This document shows, in pieces, positions 37,401 through 43,858 of a stretch of 64,000 bases of DNA. The notes under the pieces were generated by a model. It was not told the origin of the DNA. It saw nothing but the letters and a program-made list of their open reading frames with translations, and did no database searches. Source of the stretch: Aulostomus chinensis (Eukaryota; Chordata; Actinopteri; Syngnathiformes; Aulostomidae); assembly GCA_037954235.1 (NCBI GenBank), contig JBBMOA010000004.1:12233601-12297600 (forward strand). The letters run 5' to 3'. Position numbers and translations under genes: made by a program. Within the stretch, counting starts at the first letter, position 1. Each line of letters starts with the position of its first letter.

Positions 37401-40400
37401 GTTTTTGGACTGAAACAATAAATCAAGTCACAGAGCTGGAAGAAACACCAGGGCTGAGCGATCAAGATGTAGACGCTCTACAATAAGAGATTCTGTGGAA
37501 GAAAATGAACCTAAACTCGATTAGCAGGAATGGGAGCTGGCCAGGTAGGCCAGTGTCCCGTGATCTCTTGGGAGGTTGCCTACACGGCGTCTATAAAAAG
37601 CAGGGAGCCTAACGGCCTCGAAGTAGGACTACAAGAAAGAACTGTGTGGAGGAGCTGGCAGCAGTTCAAAGCAGCGGTTTACCAGGGAAAAGCACATCTT
37701 CTACCTGAGCATCCAGAAGATAAAGACAAAACCCAACAGACCAAAAAAGAACTCGTCTCCCTCTGCATGTCCGGTGCCGATGCAATCAACCGTCTACTGA
37801 AAGTGTCGGTAAAGCCAGCGCCGCAAAGGAAGTGGTCACGATTCCTGGCTTTTTAGAAAAGTCAAAAGAACAGAGGATGTTAAAGAGTCCGTTTGAACAG
37901 AGAGGGGAGTGGTGCCAGTCACTTTCTAGTGACCTCCCGTGAGTTACAAGCATCTGTGAGGTTGTCACCCTTCAGTCCATGACAAGGACAGCCAGGAGAG
38001 CTCAGCTGATGGAGGAAGGCAGGAGGGCGGCAGGGCTTTCAAGTCACTTGACTAAATCAGGGCCAAGGAGGGGACTAAGAGGTTGTCCTGGTCAGGCTGG
38101 AAACCATGGTCACTCGCTAACAAGTTTAACCCCATGACTGGTGTCTCTTTGAGATGAGAAAATCACATTACAAACATACAGAAGTGTTACACAACAGCGA
38201 GTTGCGTAACGCTGCCTGTTACTTCTACCACAGAGAGCCGAGCTGTGCACGGTCTACCGAGTCCCTGCAGCCAGCCTGGATTATTACAGATTCACCCAGC
38301 ACTTGTAGGAGAGCTTGCATTGACGGATATGAAATTTAAAAATCAAACGTCAATGCATAAGATTTGGCAAGAGGAAGGTGCATTCAAGCACTTGGTCTTG
38401 GCGACAGCAGGACAAAGATCTTTGTGTAGGCAGCGCGCGGATGCTCTTAACTGAGCAGTTTCCATCAAGGCAAAATACACTCCACTCAGCCATTTGACAT
38501 GGAAACAGCATATCCTGATACTGTGGATAAGCTCATTATGTGTGGGTTCCTGCTGCATATTCAGACTAAAACTGAAGCGCTTTTACGACACAAAAACCAC
38601 ACATTCGAGAATAAACTGTGAAAAGTAAAGCAAAGTATGTTGTGGCTCTACATTTGCAGTGATCCACTGAAAGAAAATCAGCAACAAGTTTGATAGTTGG
38701 GTTACTCGCGCCTGTCTTTTATCCACCCACAGAGCAAACATTTGCCAGATCCAGGCTCTTATACCGCTAAGAAATTTTGCTGCTTTTATTGTCATTCATG
38801 ACAGAAAGTACAGAGTCTTTGAATGTAAGACTGCTGGATGAACAAAAGACGCTATGTGAACATGTCACTTTGGGCTCTGAGAAATTGGTACAAGCGCTTC
38901 TCAAATTGTCTTGTCACTTTATCGACTTCCAAATAAATCAAATAAGAAAATGATGATTAGTTGCAGCCATATACAAATTATCAGTGCTCGTTGTCATAAT
39001 GTCAAATGTAACATTTGTCCCTGCGTTTGAACCCCATGTTTAGAAAGGGAGGGGGAAAACTTTCCCAAGAAAAAAAAAAGAAACAAAAAGGTGGCACAGA
39101 CGAGGGCGAACGAGCCGACCTTTCTAACGAGCTGAGGAGCCCTCTGGCCCGGGGCCAGTTAACGTGTCCATGAGTGGCCTCCCACCATCGGCGGGGGCCT
39201 TTCATCATCACAAGAGAGCCCTGGCCAAAAATAGAAAGACTGACTTTTCACTTTTGAATCATCACATGAAAGCCTCAAGACAGATGGAGCATTTTTCTAG
39301 ATTACGTAAGTTTTCTTAAGTGAGTAAATTGGGGGGGGGGGGGGGGGGGGGGTGACAGTGAGAGGTCTGGTCCTATTGGGCAACATACTCATACATGCAT
39401 GACATGCACACATTGGTCCCCTAATCCTGAAATGATTACCACATCCACAAATAGTGGGATTCAGACTGGACTACACTTGACCTTGAAACACATTCACAAT
39501 GTAAACACAGGTTTTCTGCCCAAATAATCCAGCATTTGTCTTTTTAATCTCTTGAGAATCGTCTCTCAACACTTGCAAATAATATTCCAGCATGGGCTCC
39601 TCTACTTTTCTGTGGCGTACGGAGTGAAATATTAATGAACTGTATCTGACACAAGTGAGTAACAGCTGCTTTACTCCACCCAGGCTGTGGCAGTGCACAT
39701 ATAACTGGAAATGAGAAGTACAAAAACAGAGTGTGATGCTAACGAGCATGTCATCGTTAGCCGGTGCTATTAATAGAGGAGAAATGCTAAATAAACAAGT
39801 GACAACCGATGTTCTCCGTCGCTCTGAGGTGATGGAAACAGAGCGCAGAGAGATTGAAGACTGGATAAGAGATACGGCAACATGGGAGCTTCAACTCCAG
39901 ATGAACACAGAATGTCTAGCTTCTGTTTGGTGATCGATTTCTGGGTGAAGTTGGGGCCGAATTTGATTTGAACGCTGAAAAGTGGGGCGTTCCCGTACAA
40001 AGAGAGGAATTACAGTCACTCAGAGCTGAACGCCAGCCTCCGTTTGATCATAAAGATGATTTAACTCCTTCAACACACCCGTCGGGGGTTAATCGCACTG
40101 TTGATTCAATTCAACTTTATTGTCACTTCTCTGTACATTTGTGTGCAAGGCAGCCGAAACCTGAAACCCCCAGAACTCCAACAGAAAAATAAACAGACCC
40201 TGATTATTGAGCGTAATTTTAAAAAGTTGTGTGTCATACACAAGAAAACGCAAACCAGCATTGTAAAACTTGTTTGTTTGTTTTAAAGGGTTAAAAGCGC
40301 AGGTGGAGTGGAATGACTCGGTGCATGAATGACAGATGGTGTGAGAGGGTTAAAAGCTACTTCTCATTTGTCTCGGCAGCCTGAGGGCAGAATCCAGTCG

Positions 40401-43400
40401 TGTCTCTGCAGTACTGTACCTTGCCGGTTGATCTCATTCTGCAGGAGCTCTTCCATTGCTTCCTCCTCAGCGATGTCCAGAGGTGTCTCGCCCTCGCTGT
40501 TCACAACGCCCACGCTGGCACCCTGGCTAATAAGATACCTGCAGCAAGTGCAGACAGAGGCGTCAGGTTTGAGCCAATAGGATGTCTGTATTATAATAAT
40601 TACATGAACAGGAAGGAAACTAATGAAGGAGCCGTTTAAGGACAGGAGAGGTGTAATTTTTGCTTTTGTCTGATGTTTGGCAACAATGTTCGACACAACG
40701 CCGCAGCCTGCAGCTCCTGCTTTGCCAGTCAGTCAGTGTGACAGACGCCTCCAGGGTAGATTACGCTTATTCAATAACTGCTGGAAACATGAATACAATG
40801 ATTATATATATAATATAATTATATATATAATATAATGTATAATTTACAGCATCAAAAACAAATTGTGGCCGCCTTTTTACGTTTTTGTGTGACTACTACC
40901 GACCAGGGCGTGTTCATTCGTCAGCGTCCGTGTTGTATTTTCCTGAAGTGCAGCAAATATTGTCAGGTAAATAATCAGAGTGAATACTCAAATACACAAG
41001 GTACACGAGTCCCACTGTGTATTTACCTGACAGAGAGTCTTTCCCAGGCTTCACAAACTCAGGCGACATGCCACACCCCAGAAACGCATGAGGCTTGAGC
41101 TCGTAGGAGACGCGGCGTGAATCCAGACACGAGCGTAACGTGGAAGTGTGACAACATTTTACGCTAAACTACCAAGCGGTTTGTCTCTCGTAAACGTAAC
41201 GACAGACGCCCCTTCGTTCCACCAGCACGTCCGGCTGTTCGCGGTGGTAGAGGATGAGCAGGAATGTGCACCTCACGGGATTTCTACAAATGACTGAAGA
41301 AAATAAAACAAGCGTCATCTCTGGAGAGCTGGCTGACGGGCTGTTCAGTGACTGGAGGCTGTGTTTGCTGTTGAAAACATGTATAAACTGGTGTTTTTGG
41401 TTGCAAAGCACTGTACAATAATTCAAATGAAGTCATTCCCTCCATACAGGTACATTGATTTCATGTAATAATTATAGGATTTTCATTCAAAATGGTAATT
41501 TATTATAGTTTTCCACAGATAGGTCCGTCCTCTCATGCGTCTGCTGAGTCAGAACGTAGATTTAAGTGTGACAATGCTGGCGGGATGCTACTGAGGGCCA
41601 GGACGACCGGGTTTCATCAAGATAAGTGAGTGGGGATCTAAGATTTCATAGATGATTTAGTCGAACTAGATTAATGTCGCAGCGCTGCACTGGCTGTGTC
41701 TGCCCTTCCCAGACTCAACGGGAGAGATGTGGAGCTACATCAGAAGGGCCTCAATAACTCAAAGTAAAATGTGCATTCAACCCCATCAAATACGCACTAT
41801 GTTTTTCCAGTAATGCATTATAATAACAGAATACAAAAATGATAAAAAGAGAAAACAAGTAGTTTTAATGATTATTAATACGATTTCTCTCAGCCGGTTG
41901 AAGCCTTACTAACACTCAAGCAAAGTTGGAATTTTCTAGGGTAAAGGATCCGATTGTGGAGAGTAACAGAGGAGAAATGATAAGCAGTGTTATGAACTGC
42001 TGTTGACAGGGAGTAATAAATAAATATGACTTTAGAAAGGAGTAAGAAATTACTCAGCGAGCCCACCGGCGGTCATATCAATATATCTCCTCCAAGCAGT
42101 GATTCAAGAGCATTTTAACATCTTGACTTCATCTGCTTCCAATTAAACCTGCGGTGAGACTCAGACCCTTCTCATTAAGCCAACACACCACTTGAAGAGT
42201 GCTCAGTGCTTATGACTTCCCCCTACATGGAAACTGACTGCCTACAGTTACATTTCAAGTTTTATATCTTCTTGATTCGACTTTCTATTCGACCTATTTT
42301 GGGTCAGCTTTACAGGGTTTGATGGCTTTGTGGTCTGGAGCCCTGCTGTGGAACTCTTAACCGACCCTATCATTTGCTGGCTGTGGCAGCACCGGGGTCT
42401 CAGAGATGCTGCCCTGCTTTACAGTTCCCGTTATCGTGGACGAGGATTCTGGGATTTAAACCGGCCGACTGAGAACTCATCACCCACATCAGGCAGCGGT
42501 GTTTCTCTGTGACATATTGTCTCCTTTAGTCATCCGCATCAGGCCCGCCGCTTGACCTTCATCCACTATGTGACAACTGTTTGTTTTCTATAATCCGAGC
42601 TAAGCGCTGATGCCGAACTGCTAAATTAGCACGTGATCTGGGCTTACACCTTTCGCGACAGCAACACTATCATCCCACGTACAAAATAACTTGAAAATAT
42701 CTGCTTAAAGCAATATTCACCCCAGACGGAGTATTGTGACTTTAAAGTGCTTGCAAATCGCAATGTTGACTGACAGCAAACCTGTCTCAGAAAGTCTGTT
42801 TAAAAGCTCCAATCCACATCTTCTTTGTCGAGCCGTTTTCTCTGTAATCCATAAATGATTTAGTTTGAGCTAAAAGTAACGATCCCATTTCCAGTTTGGC
42901 GCTACAGTGAATGAGCACGCCCAGCTGGTGCGTTCAGTGGTACCAACTCACTCGCCCTTAATCAAGCTAGCGCCGAATCACAGAGTTCTAGTCAGTTTTT
43001 AGCTCAAACCAAAGAGTTTGTGGATTACTGAGCGTACGGCTGGATCAAGCAGATGTGGATTATAACCGGACAATGAATTTGAGATTTTGTCAGCAGACAT
43101 TCTTGGACAGTTGAGAGGAACACCATCAGCTTCAAGCTGTACTCCGGAGTAACAAAAAAGTCACGAAATACCTGGGCAAAATACTCTTTTTGTGTGAAGT
43201 ATTACTTTCAATTCCCTGGCAACCAATTTGTACACACTGATATGATTATTTTCTTAAGGCCAAGAGAACTTATTACTTTTTGGAAATGTTGAGAGTGAGG
43301 CAAAATCTTTTAGCCAGGTTCCTGTAATGTAACACAGTAGTAAAGCAGGTCACGGCACACTCACTATGCTTAACAATGAGTAGCACTGAGCTCCTACAGC

Positions 43401-43858
43401 CCCCTTTAGCCTGTTTAAATATCCTGAGATAACATCTCTGCTGTGTCCTGTGGCTTCTGAACAGTCGTCTTACCTGAATAGGAGGAGGACAAGTCCAGAG
43501 CTGGATTCCAGATACACAGGATGACCCTGATCTCTTCATATTTGATTACATCACTGACAACATGAGCCATAAGACCGGCTGCTGCTCCTTGCACCACTTG
43601 TGTAGGGCAACCTAATCCTGACCCTGGTGCCCAGATATCTTTACACAAACCTGAAACTGTTGGGACTTCGCAAACCTGATGAGACTGACCGCAGGTGCTC
43701 TCACTGCATTGTAAACACCAGACTTACTCTGCTATGTCTAGGTATCCGCAGGAGGCCGCAGCGTGGAGGGGGATCCAGCCCTCGTTGTCGGGTTGGTTGA
43801 TGCTGGCTCCGTGCTTCACCAGGAAAGTCACCATATCCACATTGTCATCTATGCATGC
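14134..43858 (-). CDS. ppp1r12a: MYPT1, myosin phosphatase targeting subunit 1 (spliced, exons 2-26; exon 1 missing)
   Basis: MYPT1 recruits PP1 delta to myosin II and other substrates; dephosphorylating the myosin light chain relaxes smooth muscle and shapes the cytoskeleton. By family knowledge the exon outside this window carries the KVKF-type PP1-binding motif and the first ankyrin repeat. Visible here, in order, are ankyrin repeats (exons 2-6), an acidic stretch (exon 8), the WRLGLRKTGSYG segment (exon 10), a long Ser/Thr-rich linker with the central-insert site (exons 12-15), the ROCK site RRSTQ|GVTL (exons 16/17, human Thr696), the second ROCK/ZIPK site RRSTGVSFW (exon 19, human Thr853), and a C-terminal coiled coil and leucine zipper (exons 23-26). 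Exons 2-25 plus 26b total 2988 bp, or 995 codons and a stop, with every splice phase matching. Adding about 79 residues for exon 1 gives close to the 1030 residues of human MYPT1, slightly longer. MYPT2 (ppp1r12b) is less likely: exon 17 has GVTLTDLQEAEKTIGRSR and exon 23 LYEQILAENEKLKAQL, both of the MYPT1 type. Confidence 0.97.
14585..14800. mobile_element. Palindromic MITE, copy A
   Basis: Two arms of about 50 bp face each other. The left arm (14585-14634) reads TAGCTTAGCACAGTGAATGG and on; the right arm (14747-14800) is its reverse complement with a few changes, ending CATTGTGCTAAGCTAACTAG. The outer similarity may extend to about 14870. There is no coding capacity. It lies between exons 26a and 26b. 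Confidence 0.75.
14801..16224. other. Region between MITE copy A and exon 26a
   Basis: On the minus strand this follows the 26a stop, so its upper part would be the 3'UTR of the 26a form. It holds purine-rich repeats (GGA/GGT at 16160-16215), A-runs and a G-run near 15690. I found no canonical AATAAA in the first several hundred bases past the stop. Confidence 0.5.
16225..16365 (-). CDS. ppp1r12a: ppp1r12a alternative last exon 26a, zipper variant
   Basis: The exon opens after a strong C-rich tract and TTGCAG, in phase 0, so it can follow exon 25 directly. It encodes 46 residues: NLPQVKQVQALRQVKERLQ, then AENRALARVVAKLSQ, then SAACSQLPSVDL and TAA. The middle aligns with the canonical zipper of 26b: RLQAENRALARVVAKLS against RLKDENGALIRVISKLS. 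The two exons are therefore probably ancient duplicates. The extra SAACSQLPSVDL tail is unlike the canonical end. Whether and where it is used needs transcripts. Mammalian MYPT1 instead changes its zipper by a 31-nt exon that shifts the frame. Confidence 0.8.
   Translation of the reverse strand, partial: NLPQVKQVQALRQVKERLQAENRALARVVAKLSQSAACSQLPSVDL
16455..16488. repeat. AG microsatellite
   Basis: An AG run with one interruption, in the intron about 90 bp before the acceptor of exon 26a on the minus strand. There it reads as a CT-rich tract next to the C-rich polypyrimidine tract. Confidence 0.9.
17165..17655. mobile_element. Palindromic MITE, copy B
   Basis: The left arm (17221-17269, AGTTAGCTTAGCACAATAAA and on) and right arm (17563-17620) are inverted copies and match the arms of copy A. 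Weaker inverted similarity extends outward to about 17165 and 17655. The centre differs from copy A. It lies between exon 25 and exon 26a, so the two copies flank exon 26a. Confidence 0.75.
17773..17823 (-). CDS. ppp1r12a: ppp1r12a exon 25, coiled coil
   Basis: The 17 codons read ERRALERKISEMEEELK. Acceptor CTGTCCCACAG, donor AAG|GTACTG. Phase 0 to 0. This is the common exon from which the transcript goes either to 26a or to 26b. Confidence 0.96.
17824..19117. other. ppp1r12a intron 24
   Basis: The intron holds an AC microsatellite (18363-18391) and a 20-bp tandem repeat (18911-18990). No further exon was recognised. Confidence 0.7.
18911..18990. repeat. 20-bp tandem repeat, four units
   Basis: AACAATGTCTACCTCGTGGG occurs three times exactly and a fourth time with two changes near its end. 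It is followed by a CT dinucleotide run (about 18999-19014). Confidence 0.95.
19118..19165 (-). CDS. ppp1r12a: ppp1r12a exon 24, coiled coil
   Basis: The 16 codons read RQERYADRSQLEMEKR, against human RQERFADRSLLEMEKR. Acceptor CTCTGTTGCAG, donor AGG|GTAACG. Phase 0 to 0. Confidence 0.96.
19256..19360 (-). CDS. ppp1r12a: ppp1r12a exon 23, coiled coil
   Basis: The exon encodes LYEQILAENEKLKAQLRDTD then LELADLKLQLEKATQ, a regular heptad coiled coil, nearly identical to human MYPT1. Acceptor CTCTCTGCAG, donor CAG|GTAAAG. Phase 0 to 0. Confidence 0.97.
19484..19604 (-). CDS. ppp1r12a: ppp1r12a exon 22
   Basis: The exon encodes NESSTSSLDRNDSLLSRSYG then ESRRPYSSRLDRDDTTDYKK. It parallels human YETSSTSAGDRYDSLLGRSGS...RKPYSSRLEKDDSTDFKK. 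Acceptor CCTGCTGTAG|G, donor AAG|GTAAAT. Confidence 0.95.
19693..19709 (-). CDS. ppp1r12a: ppp1r12a exon 21, 17-nt micro-exon
   Basis: The 17 bases encode SDRLS plus AG and are needed to link phase 0 (exon 20) to phase 2 (exon 22). Acceptor CTCTCTTCCAG, donor AG|GTATGT, both strong. The human protein has TDSISR at the same place, also consistent with 17 nt. Skipping it would shift the frame. Confidence 0.9.
19710..21346. other. ppp1r12a intron 20
   Basis: Non-coding as far as I can see. It contains the GT/CA microsatellite at 21287-21334 next to exon 20, and a CTCF-like match on the minus strand (20471-20484). Confidence 0.7.
21287..21334. repeat. GT/CA microsatellite, 24 units, next to the exon 20 donor
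   Basis: On the transcript strand this is an uninterrupted (CA)24 that starts 13 nt past the end of exon 20. CA repeats near donors are known hnRNP L targets. Confidence 0.95.
21347..21412 (-). CDS. ppp1r12a: ppp1r12a exon 20, acidic
   Basis: The 22 codons read GDENDPDQQSDSEEGSTKGE then LQ, matching human DENEQEQQSDTEEGSNKKETQ. Acceptor TTATTTCCAG, donor CAG|GTAGGT. A long CA repeat begins 13 nt past the exon end. Phase 0 to 0. Confidence 0.94.
21555..21676 (-). CDS. ppp1r12a: ppp1r12a exon 19, Thr853 ROCK/ZIPK site
   Basis: The exon encodes TDKKEEEKEGDDKSQPRSIR then DRRRPREKRRSTGVSFWTQD. RRSTGVSFW (21573-21599 covers REKRRSTGV) is the second inhibitory site (human Thr853). Acceptor CTGACGGACAG|AA, donor GAT|GTAAGC. 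In Par-4 the same REKRRSTGV motif occurs at 8046-8072. Confidence 0.97.
21677..23613. other. ppp1r12a intron 18
   Basis: No exon recognised. It includes a short GGGCTGCAACGAACTAAAAA stretch (about 21889) that looks like the end of a dispersed teleost repeat. Confidence 0.6.
23614..23788 (-). CDS. ppp1r12a: ppp1r12a exon 18, Ser/Thr-rich linker
   Basis: The exon encodes RYRPTSSSSTSTISTVSTAP, a Ser run, then SLNRPSSLTGITSSYSRSSR and DTEK plus G. It matches human RYRPVSTSSST...LNRPNSLVGITSAYSR. Acceptor TTTTCTTTCAG, donor G|GTCAGA (weak, C at +3). It ends in phase 1. Confidence 0.94.
23901..24080 (-). CDS. ppp1r12a: ppp1r12a exon 17, second half of the Thr696 site and charged helix
   Basis: The exon encodes GVTLTDLQEAEKTIGRSRTP, then a Glu/Lys-rich helix (EEEKEEREKQDKEKQEEKRE), then DEYRPKYRSFEE. 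The acceptor is CTCCTCTTGAAG|GGC and the donor GAG|GTACGC. Phase 0 to 0. Confidence 0.96.
24280..24370 (-). CDS. ppp1r12a: ppp1r12a exon 16, first half of the Thr696 ROCK site
   Basis: The exon encodes SYLTPVRDEESESQRKARSR then QARQSRRSTQ. The last residues, RRSTQ (24280-24294), hold the inhibitory Thr that ROCK and ZIPK phosphorylate (human Thr696). Exon 17 supplies GVTL directly after. Acceptor TTTTTCAG|G, donor CAG|GTACGG. Near-identical to human. Confidence 0.97.
24371..25819. other. ppp1r12a intron 15
   Basis: The intron contains a 43-bp hAT-like element (24561-24603), a CA microsatellite (about 25070-25090) and a poly-C run near 25243. No exon recognised. Confidence 0.7.
24561..24603. 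mobile_element. Very short hAT-like MITE with an 8-bp target duplication
   Basis: The element starts CAGGGGTGCACA and ends TGTGCACCCCTG, perfect 12-bp inverted repeats. The similarity continues inward (ATAAGT / ACTTAT, with one extra base). It is flanked by the identical 8-mer CATATAAT at 24553-24560 and 24604-24611. An 8-bp duplication and a CAGGGGTG-type end are typical of hAT transposons. The centre is only about 8 bases. Confidence 0.85.
25820..25981 (-). CDS. ppp1r12a: ppp1r12a exon 15, phase 2-2
   Basis: The exon encodes YWSEESAEREKEKERESAAV, then IPTINTG, a Thr-rich run and GTGPERR. It parallels human LWAEDSTEKEKDSVPTAV. Acceptor CTGTCCTCAG|G, donor AG|GTACGA. At 162 bp it is frame-neutral. 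Confidence 0.9.
25982..26679. other. ppp1r12a intron 14
   Basis: About 700 bp without a recognisable feature beyond a short CACG-rich stretch near 26205. Confidence 0.6.
26680..26853 (-). CDS. ppp1r12a: ppp1r12a exon 14, Ser/Thr-rich, phase 2-2
   Basis: The exon opens GSFGRRHEDLSSS, matching SFGRRQDDLISS of mammalian MYPT1, continues through a long Ser/Thr run, then GHRGLLSSLGSSSTRTGS. Acceptor CGTCCTCTCAG|C, donor AG|GTACGA. At 174 bp it is frame-neutral. The human residues missing from one isoform lie in this area. Confidence 0.9.
26854..28191. other. ppp1r12a intron 13
   Basis: The intron holds a TTC run (27111-27128) and a 21-base poly-G run (28079-28099). No exon recognised. Confidence 0.65.
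28079..28099. repeat. Poly-G run, 21 bases
   Basis: An uninterrupted G run about 90 bp past the donor of... exon 13's acceptor side is not involved; it sits in intron 13 about 93 bp below exon 13 (C-run on the transcript strand). Assembly length may be unreliable. Confidence 0.85.
28192..28344 (-). CDS. ppp1r12a: ppp1r12a exon 13, central-insert-type exon, phase 2-2
   Basis: The exon encodes TSHTLALGRSGSTRDVPAKS, then SSTSSLDPNTCNTKPW, then QPPASHYQSYSIYRR. It falls between the human-like ...YQR and SFGRR segments, where vertebrate MYPT1 has its alternatively spliced central insert. I do not recognise a direct mammalian counterpart. The acceptor is GACACGCCAG|C after a pyrimidine-rich CACCCACCCGCCCGCCTG tract. 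The donor is AG|GTACAC. The 153 bp keep the frame if skipped. Confidence 0.8.
28345..29073. other. ppp1r12a intron 12
   Basis: The intron holds a CA microsatellite followed by alternating TA (28405-28446) and an A-run (28938-28953). No exon recognised. Confidence 0.65.
29074..29190 (-). CDS. ppp1r12a: ppp1r12a exon 12, symmetric phase 2-2
   Basis: The exon encodes DSSSTLIRSGSYTRRRWDDD then LKNSEGSTSTNRTPSYQR. The SGSYTRR-W-DDDLKN pattern matches SSSYTRRKWEDDLKN of human. Acceptor GTTCCCCAG, donor AG|GTTAGC. At 117 bp it can be skipped without a frameshift. Confidence 0.92.
29455..29546 (-). CDS. ppp1r12a: ppp1r12a exon 11
   Basis: The exon encodes EKDKGTRLAYVAPTIPRRLA then STSDIDEKEN plus AG. 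It is almost identical to human. Acceptor TCTGTACAG, donor AG|GTGAAG, ending in phase 2. Confidence 0.95.
29547..30139. other. ppp1r12a intron 10
   Basis: About 590 bp with no recognisable feature. Confidence 0.6.
30140..30364 (-). CDS. ppp1r12a: ppp1r12a exon 10, NUAK/14-3-3 and Plk1-docking segment
   Basis: The 75 codons include EEERKDESPASWRLGLRKTG, then SYGALAEITATKEAQREKD, then RSASSPRLSSSLDNKDKEK. These are hallmark MYPT1 sequences. In mammals they carry Ser445 (KTGS, NUAK1 target, 14-3-3 binding) and Ser473 (SSP, CDK1 target that docks Plk1), and both contexts are intact. Acceptor CTCCCTCTCAG|GCC, donor AAG|GTATTT, phase 0 to 0. Confidence 0.96.
30641..30945. mobile_element. Palindromic MITE-type repeat, smaller copy
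   Basis: The ends are inverted (CTTCACCCAAAA at 30641-30652; TTTTGGGTGAAG at 30932-30943). An inner segment, GAGCTAAAAAC against GTTTTTAGCTC, is also inverted. It shares segments such as CGGCTGGATGAAG and GGACAATGAATTTG with the larger copy at 42709-43220. Confidence 0.7.
31255..31362 (-). CDS. ppp1r12a: Candidate in-frame cassette exon 9a, paralogous to part of exon 10
   Basis: In the 2.1-kb intron between exons 9 and 10, 36 open codons are bounded by a fair acceptor (TTGGCTTTAG|TTT) and a good donor (ATG|GTGAGG), phase 0 on both sides, so inclusion would keep the frame. It encodes FDCITPLMPVAEP, then GCPALWRQGLRKTGIS, then LVPKKPM. The core PALWRQGLRKTG copies PASWRLGLRKTG of exon 10. Over the 34 best-matching bases 27 agree and most differences are silent, which suggests selection on the protein. 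In mammalian MYPT1 the Ser just after this motif (Ser445) is a NUAK1/14-3-3 site. Its use in transcripts is inference. The alternative is a decayed exon duplicate. Confidence 0.6.
31970..31983 (+). promoter_or_regulatory. CTCF-core-like site
   Basis: CCAGCAGAGGGCAG fits the CTCF core CCASYAGRKGGCRS at all 14 positions. It lies in intron 9 of ppp1r12a. Binding is inference, and such cores also occur inside dispersed repeats. Confidence 0.4.
32496..32617 (-). CDS. ppp1r12a: ppp1r12a exon 9, Ser/Thr/Pro linker
   Basis: The exon starts DKSKPSASVSNSTMPAPATI and runs to SPTSPTNQLTSPTSPVKK, matching the TSPTSPTKK end of the mammalian exon. Acceptor CATCTTCAG, donor AAG|GTACAA, ending in phase 0. 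Low-complexity, probably disordered. Confidence 0.9.
32618..33036. other. ppp1r12a intron 8
   Basis: About 420 bp containing an A-run and a GAAA tetranucleotide repeat (32629-32665). Nothing else recognised. Confidence 0.65.
33037..33194 (-). CDS. ppp1r12a: ppp1r12a exon 8, acidic region
   Basis: The exon encodes KETLLLEPEKSAPRIETLEP, then EKVDEEEEGKKDESSCSS, then a run of six Glu, DSESETEA and one G. This is the highly acidic stretch that follows the ankyrin domain in all MYPT1 proteins. Acceptor TTCTCCAG, donor G|GTACTT. It ends in phase 1. Confidence 0.95.
33356..33447 (-). CDS. ppp1r12a: ppp1r12a exon 7, post-ankyrin linker
   Basis: The exon encodes LMSEKKDVKKSPLIETTTTG then DNNQSLKPLK plus AG. 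The KKSPLIE segment is a conserved Ser-Pro site in MYPT1. Acceptor TTAATTCCAG, donor AG|GTAAAT, ending in phase 2. Less conserved than the ankyrin exons, but matches the human DKKSPLIESTANMDNNQ pattern. Confidence 0.9.
33448..34346. other. ppp1r12a intron 6
   Basis: The intron contains the 18-bp minisatellite (34231-34302) and a direct duplication of GTCAGCTCCCCGAGGA (33702-33734). No exon recognised. Confidence 0.7.
34231..34302 (-). repeat. Intronic minisatellite, four 18-bp units beside exon 6
   Basis: CTGCAGCACCAGAGGCCC occurs four times in perfect tandem on the plus strand, followed by a partial CTGCTGCT. It lies in intron 6, 45 bp past the donor of exon 6. Read through from exon 6 in frame, it would code for repeated RGLWCC units. 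Confidence 0.95.
34347..34421 (-). CDS. ppp1r12a: ppp1r12a exon 6, end of the ankyrin domain
   Basis: The 25 codons encode GQTAFDVADEDVLGYLEELQ then KKQNL. Acceptor TTCCCTCAG, donor GTAAGT, phase 0 to 0. Intron 5 is only 93 bp. An 18-bp tandem repeat begins 45 bp past the donor. Confidence 0.95.
34515..34659 (-). CDS. ppp1r12a: ppp1r12a exon 5, ankyrin repeats
   Basis: The exon encodes LLIQAGYDVNIKDYDG, WTPLHAAAHWGKEEACRIL, then VENLCDMDLINKM. Acceptor CTGTGCAG|G. The donor ATG|GTGTGT is a poor match to consensus. It ends in phase 0. Confidence 0.95.
34660..35367. other. ppp1r12a intron 4
   Basis: About 700 bp. Apart from A- and T-runs near the 3' end I see nothing. Confidence 0.6.
35368..35527 (-). 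CDS. ppp1r12a: ppp1r12a exon 4, ankyrin linker and repeat
   Basis: The exon encodes VDIEAARKEEERIMLRDARQ, the WLNSGQIQDVRHAKSG segment, then GGTALHVAAAKGYVEVL of the next ankyrin repeat. Acceptor TCTTTCCAG|GT, donor AAA|GTAAGC. Identity to mammalian MYPT1 is near complete, including the charged helix that interrupts the ankyrin array. Confidence 0.96.
38880..38972. repeat. Fragment of a dispersed teleost repeat
   Basis: AAATGATGATTAGTTGCAGCC near the right end resembles the end of a widespread fish element (AATAATCGTTAGTTGCAGCC type). A related opposite end, GAGCTGCAACAATT, is seen at 5277. Family recognition is from memory and only moderately sure. Confidence 0.5.
39331..39352. repeat. Poly-G run, 22 bases
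   Basis: A long uninterrupted G run in intron 3. True length in the genome may differ, since such runs are error-prone in sequencing. Confidence 0.85.
40420..40538 (-). CDS. ppp1r12a: ppp1r12a exon 3, ankyrin repeat and acidic helix
   Basis: The exon encodes YLISQGASVGVVNSEGETPL, then the acidic DIAEEEAMEELLQNEINRQ. The acceptor is TTGCTGCAG|G and the donor is G|GTACAG, a weak donor with C at +4. The Gly codon at the end is split 1/2 with exon 4. Confidence 0.95.
40539..43727. other. ppp1r12a intron 2
   Basis: A 3.2-kb intron with an AT-palindromic stretch (40800-40840) and the large palindromic element at 42709-43220. No exon recognised. Confidence 0.65.
42709..43220. mobile_element. Long palindromic MITE-type repeat, larger copy
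   Basis: The inner arms (42810-42877 and 42996-43062) are inverted copies: for example TTTGAGCTAAAAG on the left and TTTTTAGCTCAAA on the right, each beside a GGATTA segment. Weaker inverted similarity continues to the outer ends. A diverged, shorter relative is at 30641-30945. Non-coding. Confidence 0.7.
43728..43858 (-). CDS. ppp1r12a: ppp1r12a exon 2, ankyrin repeats
   Basis: The exon encodes ACIDDNVDMV to GYLDIA (43 codons plus GA). The GWIPLHAAASCG segment is the ankyrin signature of the PP1-binding face. The acceptor is CCCCTTGCAG|G and the donor is AGA|GTAAGT. It begins in phase 0 and ends after two bases of a Glu codon, completed by the first base of exon 3. Confidence 0.95.

Larger units (their letters stand above)
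35528..40419. other. ppp1r12a intron 3
   Basis: A 4.9-kb intron. It holds a repeat fragment (38880-38972), a 22-base poly-G run (39331-39352) and another probable dispersed-repeat piece (40105-40190, with CAATTCAACTTTATTGTCAC). Several open frames exist, but none resembles a known protein. Confidence 0.65.

Noticed and set aside
37530..37856. 108-residue open frame on the plus strand in intron 3
   Set aside because: No recognisable domain or homologue, and no promoter or splice context. Probably chance or repeat-derived.
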